Below are positions 60,349 to 63,952 of a stretch of 63,952 nucleotides of DNA, in pieces. A model generated the notes under the pieces. That model saw only the letters and a list, made by a program, of their open reading frames with translations. It made no database searches and was not told the DNA's origin. The stretch is from CAVPDE01 sp964580575. GTDB lineage: Bacteria > Desulfobacterota > DSM-4660 > Desulfatiglandales > HGW-15. Location of the stretch: assembly GCA_964580575.1 (NCBI GenBank), contig CAZOLJ010000018.1, positions 1 through 63,952 of the forward strand. Direction: 5' to 3'. A program made the translations under genes and the position numbers. How positions within the stretch are numbered: the first letter of the stretch is position 1; the number at the start of each line of letters is the position of its first letter.

Positions 60349-62924
60349 TCCTCTCCGTCAGGGCCATTCTCTTCCTTCATCACCTTCAACCTGGCCACAT
60401 AGGTGCTGCCTGACAGAGCGGGCAGCGATTCGCAAAGCCCTTCGGCCTTGGCCTTGTCCATTGGGCCGGGTATCTGAATATCGATTTGGGCCTCCAGGTC
60501 ACCCGATCCGGTGAGAGAACCCCTTAGCGCGGTCGGGATATCTGAGAGGCTTGCCTTGGTGTAACGTACGAAAATCTGAAAGCGGATGCTCAGCACAGCC
60601 TCGCCCGCAAGTCCAGCGAGCCGCTCAGCCACCTTTTGCCTCAACTCCCCCCTTGACGCGCAGGAAGGGGTGCCCTTCTCTTCAAAGATCGGCCCGGTCG
60701 AGGCTATAACCGGAGGTGCGGCGGAAGGGGGCGCCTCGGGTCGGCTCACGTGGGGAACCGGTGTTTGAGCAGAAGGCGCCGCAGGCCATGGGGGAGCAAG
60801 GATCGCGTCAGGAAGCTCTCCATGGCCAAGGGTGACATGCTCTCCACAGAAGTTGCGCCTAGGGTGCTGCAGCCCCAAAACCCTATCTCTATCCTCCACA
60901 AGGCTAAGAATAGCCTGCACAACCGATGGCACCATGATGGGTACCGGATAGCCTGGGGTGTTTCTGTAAACCTTCTCCACCTGGGAGACGGTCATCCCAT
61001 AGAATGACGGCAGGTTCTCCCTGACATGCTCGGCGAGCAACGGAAGAGGGTAGTATTGCCTTGCAAGATGGTCCTGCACTGCCTGTTTTTCATAGGCCTT
61101 ACCCAGGGACTCCATCTCAAAGACGCACTCCTCAGGCCGTTCTCCCCAGGTCTCAATCCTGACATAATCAAGACCTGCCGCTTTAATGAGGTTCTTGGCG
61201 CTGCCGCGCTCTTCTGTGGCAATGCGTTCATACCTCTTGCGCCTCTCCGGGGATGCCGCAGAGGGCAGCAGGCTTGATGCGGCCATTGACCTTTTTGCTG
61301 CGGCAAGGATGTCGGGATTGGTAAGAATGTTGGCAGGCTCATCGTGGGGCTCGAAGAGAAGGATCTGGTTTCTCATCTCTGAGCCGTAGTAGAGGGCATG
61401 CCGCTCGAAACGGTCGAGGCGACGGGGGGCGAGGACGAAACGAAGCGTGCTTTTCGGAAACTGATCAAGGGAATTCCTTGACGATTCAGCGTCGGAGAAT
61501 ACCACCGCCAGATGGGTCTCTTTGAAGAGGTCCTGTTTCCATACGGAGACAACCTCCTCTCTTGCCTTCTCGTCGGAAATGCGGGTAGCCTCGATTTCCA
61601 CCTTGGCGCTTTCGTTTTCCTCCAGATCAAAGAAGAAACGCCTTTCCCGCTCGTGAAAAAAGGAGCCGTATGCCCGAAATGCCTGAAGCGTGCTCTCGAA
61701 GTTGTTCGGGTCTCCCCCGGGAGTCACCACGTGCCTTACGATCTCTTCCCTGGTGAGTCCTTTCGCGCCGGGAACCAGGCTCGCCAGAAGAACGGCGGAG
61801 GCCAGTGGTTCGGCATAGGCTTGCCTCTTCAGGTCTTCATGATTCCTTTGAGCACAGTTGATGAGGTTGCCCGCCGGGTCAAGGTCTTGGAGTCGATTCG
61901 CACAGCCCTTGTTGGTGAGCCTGCAATGCCCGCCGGTGAGAATATACGATCCGGTTGGACCTGCTTCAAGCATGGCGGCCATGAGACCCAATGCACCTCG
62001 CGTGCCCTGAAACCCTCCTGCCCCGCTCACCCTCTCAAAGATGAGCTCAATCAGATCGGGGAGAAACGGGAAGGTCTTTTGGATCCTAGCCTGATAGTCG
62101 TCCTTGGTCTCCACGCCATGCAGTTTCCAGGCATTGAAATAAGACTTGATCAAGGCATCCGCAGCATTCCTGTCGTAAGAATCAGCATTGGAAAACAGAC
62201 GATGGCGCACGATCGCCGCGCGGTCTTCCGGATTTCGAAATCGCATTTCCACGCGCGGAGAGATGCGTTTGAGCGTTGCGCCAGGCTCGACGGAGCCATC
62301 ATAGATAGCCGCAAACACCGTTATCTGACCTCCACGATTGGCCTCCTCTGTAACCATTTGAAGGAAAGTAAGGTTCTGGCTTCTCTTGGCAGGGTCGGCG
62401 ATGTTGGTCATCCCCCGTTCGAGTTCGTCGAAAATGAGAATCAGATGCCTGTCCCCCAGGGCCGCACGAAACTCATCAAGGGAAGGTGAATGGTCATGGC
62501 CCCATCCCGCATTGAGTTCTCTATCCACCACAGACCACAAGGAATCAAAGGGAAGGTATTCATCAGTGAACTTCCTGATGATCACACAGGGCTCAAGGGG
62601 AGGGTTCCAGCTGTGGCCCTTTTCCCTCATCCACTTGATTGCAGGCTCCCTGCTGGCGAAAAGGTGGTAAGCTGTAAGAAGGGCATGTGACTTGCCAAGC
62701 CCTTTTACAGCCTCTGCGAGATAGAGGCCGTTACCCTCGACCTCTCGTCCGCTGAATCTCGAACACAGTGCCCGGAGCATCACTTGAAGATCTTCGGACG
62801 GGTAAGTGAGATCAAAGAAAAGCCCGGGATCTCGTTCAATGCATTTTAAAGGTCCTGATCGAAGCCTTTCAAGATCAATGACGCCGCCCAATTGCTTTGC
62901 TGTTTTGTATCTTCTTTTAAGCAT
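60345..62924 (-). CDS. BrxC/PglY-like (DUF499-type) P-loop ATPase
   Basis: 859 residues. P-loop LAEAVKGLGKSHALLTAYHL (residues ~69-88, with a GxGKSH end) and Walker B HLILIFDELERGMTNIADPA (~160-179). The AAA+-like N-terminal half opens with SGPLKCIERDPGLFFDLTYP. The C-terminal part ends in a small alpha/beta domain (ESLPALSGSTYVARLKVMKE) after a Pro/Ala-rich linker. Such large ATPases form the core of BREX systems (BrxC/PglY) and of predicted DUF499-DUF1156 modules. It is the first gene of the operon. The ATG at 62924 has no recognisable ribosome site. Confidence 0.88.
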   Translation of the reverse strand: MLKRRYKTAKQLGGVIDLERLRSGPLKCIERDPGLFFDLTYPSEDLQVMLRALCSRFSGREVEGNGLYLAEAVKGLGKSHALLTAYHLFASREPAIKWMREKGHSWNPPLEPCVIIRKFTDEYLPFDSLWSVVDRELNAGWGHDHSPSLDEFRAALGDRHLILIFDELERGMTNIADPAKRSQNLTFLQMVTEEANRGGQITVFAAIYDGSVEPGATLKRISPRVEMRFRNPEDRAAIVRHRLFSNADSYDRNAADALIKSYFNAWKLHGVETKDDYQARIQKTFPFLPDLIELIFERVSGAGGFQGTRGALGLMAAMLEAGPTGSYILTGGHCRLTNKGCANRLQDLDPAGNLINCAQRNHEDLKRQAYAEPLASAVLLASLVPGAKGLTREEIVRHVVTPGGDPNNFESTLQAFRAYGSFFHERERRFFFDLEENESAKVEIEATRISDEKAREEVVSVWKQDLFKETHLAVVFSDAESSRNSLDQFPKSTLRFVLAPRRLDRFERHALYYGSEMRNQILLFEPHDEPANILTNPDILAAAKRSMAASSLLPSAASPERRKRYERIATEERGSAKNLIKAAGLDYVRIETWGERPEECVFEMESLGKAYEKQAVQDHLARQYYPLPLLAEHVRENLPSFYGMTVSQVEKVYRNTPGYPVPIMVPSVVQAILSLVEDRDRVLGLQHPRRNFCGEHVTLGHGELPDAILAPPWPAAPSAQTPVPHVSRPEAPPSAAPPVIASTGPIFEEKGTPSCASRGELRQKVAERLAGLAGEAVLSIRFQIFVRYTKASLSDIPTALRGSLTGSGDLEAQIDIQIPGPMDKAKAEGLCESLPALSGSTYVARLKVMKEENGPDGEE

Positions 62925-62927
62925 GCA

Positions 62928-62963
62928 TCAAGAATATATCAGATTTCTTGACTTATCAAGAAA
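62928..62963 (-). promoter_or_regulatory. Promoter/operator region of the defence operon
   Basis: TTTCTTGA-CTTA-TCAAGAAA (62944-62963) is a perfect 8-bp inverted repeat with a 4-nt spacer, and a third half-site TCAAGAAT lies at 62928-62935. On the minus strand a possible -10, TATATT (62933-62938), ends only ~9 nt from the ATG, so the transcript may be leaderless. The repeats would let a repressor cover both. Confidence 0.45.
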
Positions 62964-63952
62964 ATATTTGCAAAATGATTAAGGTAAAGGGTGTTGGAAT
63001 ATTCCTTGGTGATGGATTGACCCCAAGATGCTCATTCATTTGTATTTTCCTACCCCGTAAATTATGGAACGATTTGGGGGTCTCAGAATGTCTTGATATC
63101 AGCTGGCTATCGCAGGCACGCCCAGACCTGTGATAGGAACAAAGCCCTGAGTAAGATTCACCCGGGGCTTTCACTGCCGACCTGACTACCATCAGAACAT
63201 CTCAAACTGCGCTCCGCCGGGCTATTGAAGGAGCCGTTCGCCAGGAAGACCGAGTATCTCGACAAGCTGGTCGAGGAAGGCGACAAGATCGACCTCACCC
63301 TGAGCTATTCCAGGGGCCCGTTCAGGGAGGCGTATTACGTTCATTCGGTTTTGTGGTCAGAATCTAGGCGAGCTCCTTACCGAGGACCTTTAAGACTCAT
63401 TGAATTGCCCTACCGGCATTGTGCAAAAGGAGAGTACTGAGTGGTCTGGATACCACCGAGCCAGCGACCTCTGAAGCAGGCTGCAATTCGCATCAGTCAT
63501 CGAGAGTGCTAGGATTGTGGTGTGTTTTGACAGTGAATCCTGTGGGTTGACCATTGGCGAGATTCCTGAGCCATATCGACTTCGGTTAGTAAGCGCCAAA
63601 AACATCAAGCGGTGCAGAATTACACCAGAGCTTTGGAAATCATACGCCATCCCTTTCCCATCCTGACCGATAGGCTTGTGTTTGGAATCACTCGTTTATC
63701 CCAAGGCAAATCTTCTTGACTTTTAGTGGGGTTTCACACACTATCGTTCCAGCTTCACTCTACTTATGGCTCAACTCGCACAGTTATCCTAGGAAATCAT
63801 GAAGGGGGCCTACCTCAAGTATCCGAGTCTTTGTCTCCTTTAGGCAACGGCCTGAGGGGGGTGCAAAGGATCACTAATCATCAAATCAATTTCATAGCGG
63901 AATGTGGGAGGCAGGCTGTTGATCTCTGATGTTTTACTCCTGCCCCAATTTT
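62964..63952. other. Region without a convincing gene; coding remnants
   Basis: Several short frames look protein-like but lack starts or are interrupted: 63,225-63,440 plus (FARKTEYLDKLVEEGDKIDL) and 63,475-63,666 plus (SARIVVCFDSESCGLTIGEI, ending SYAIPFPS). The two are in different frames, as after small deletions, and I cannot assign a family. No integrase, tRNA or terminator is visible up to the window end. Consistent with a decayed part of a mobile island. Confidence 0.4.

Noticed and set aside
52244..62924. DISARM or classical type I/III restriction-modification
   Set aside because: There are no DrmA/DrmB/DrmC-like genes, no HsdS/HsdR and no Mod/Res pair; PglZ-like and BrxC/PglY-like proteins point to a BREX-type system instead.
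63225..63666. Intact genes at the right end of the window
   Set aside because: The open frames are short, start without ribosome sites and change frame between neighbouring protein-like stretches; best treated as remnants.

Overview
The window looks like a chromosomal segment of an anaerobic, moderately GC-rich bacterium of the Desulfobacterota (former Deltaproteobacteria: sulfate-reducing or syntrophic type). This is inferred from gene content: tungsten aldehyde:ferredoxin-oxidoreductase-family enzymes, an electron-bifurcation-type HdrA/MvhD/HdrD module, two UGA-encoded selenoproteins, PEP synthase, FdhD and several acyl-CoA dehydrogenases. No rRNA, complete tRNA, CRISPR array or prophage is visible.

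Layout. 1-7.8 kb: a partial isochorismatase-like hydrolase and a cysteine desulfurase (minus), then ppsA, a FabH-like synthase and a GNAT (plus), then an AOR-family enzyme (minus). 7.8-8.9 kb: fdhD with a near-consensus promoter and a terminator. 8.9-17.2 kb: a five-gene minus-strand operon matching the BamB-C-D-E-F order of class II benzoyl-CoA reductase: tungsten AOR, ferredoxin, CCG-domain HdrD-like protein, HdrA-like flavoprotein and MvhD-like protein. The last two each carry an in-frame UGA at a Cys position, followed by a SECIS-like hairpin; read through, they are full-length selenoproteins. A palindromic operator overlaps the predicted -10 box of this operon. 17-31 kb: DsbD-type thiol-disulfide transporter, a small kinase and an ICMT-like methyltransferase, a Twinkle/T7-gp4-like protein whose Toprim part looks inactive, an HD hydrolase, an exported isoaspartyl methyltransferase, a membrane spermidine-synthase-like protein, a queuosine-precursor transporter, two acyl-CoA dehydrogenases and two exported proteins.

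31.3-33 kb looks like an integron-cassette-type patch: a toxin-antitoxin-like pair, an attC-like site, and a fusion of a DCD (PUA-like) domain to a PD-(D/E)XK-type nuclease. 33.2-47.2 kb: an MgtE-N/CBS protein paired with a divergent Nramp transporter, manA, a truncated cyclic-nucleotide-binding ORF, an acyl-CoA hydrolase/transferase-GNAT fusion behind a structured leader, a TetR-RND efflux operon, a bactofilin with an added C-terminal domain, a CMD protein and an MFS carrier. 47.4-50.9 kb is a large MscK-type channel.

At 50,935-50,979 lies the 3' end of a tRNA-Pro gene without its 5' half, the signature of an integrative element's distal attachment site. Its orientation predicts that the element extends to the right, where 52.2-62.9 kb holds a compact minus-strand operon: BrxC/PglY-like (DUF499-type) ATPase, small PglZ-like phosphatase-fold protein, RHH antitoxin, PIN toxin, DUF1156/PglXI-like DNA methyltransferase, an unrecognised 143-residue protein and a SNF2 helicase. 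Four junctions overlap by 4 nt. I read this as a BREX-like defence system with an unusual gene order and a built-in toxin-antitoxin pair. The strongest candidates for something new are this operon, the DCD-nuclease cassette and the double-selenoprotein Bam/Hdr operon.
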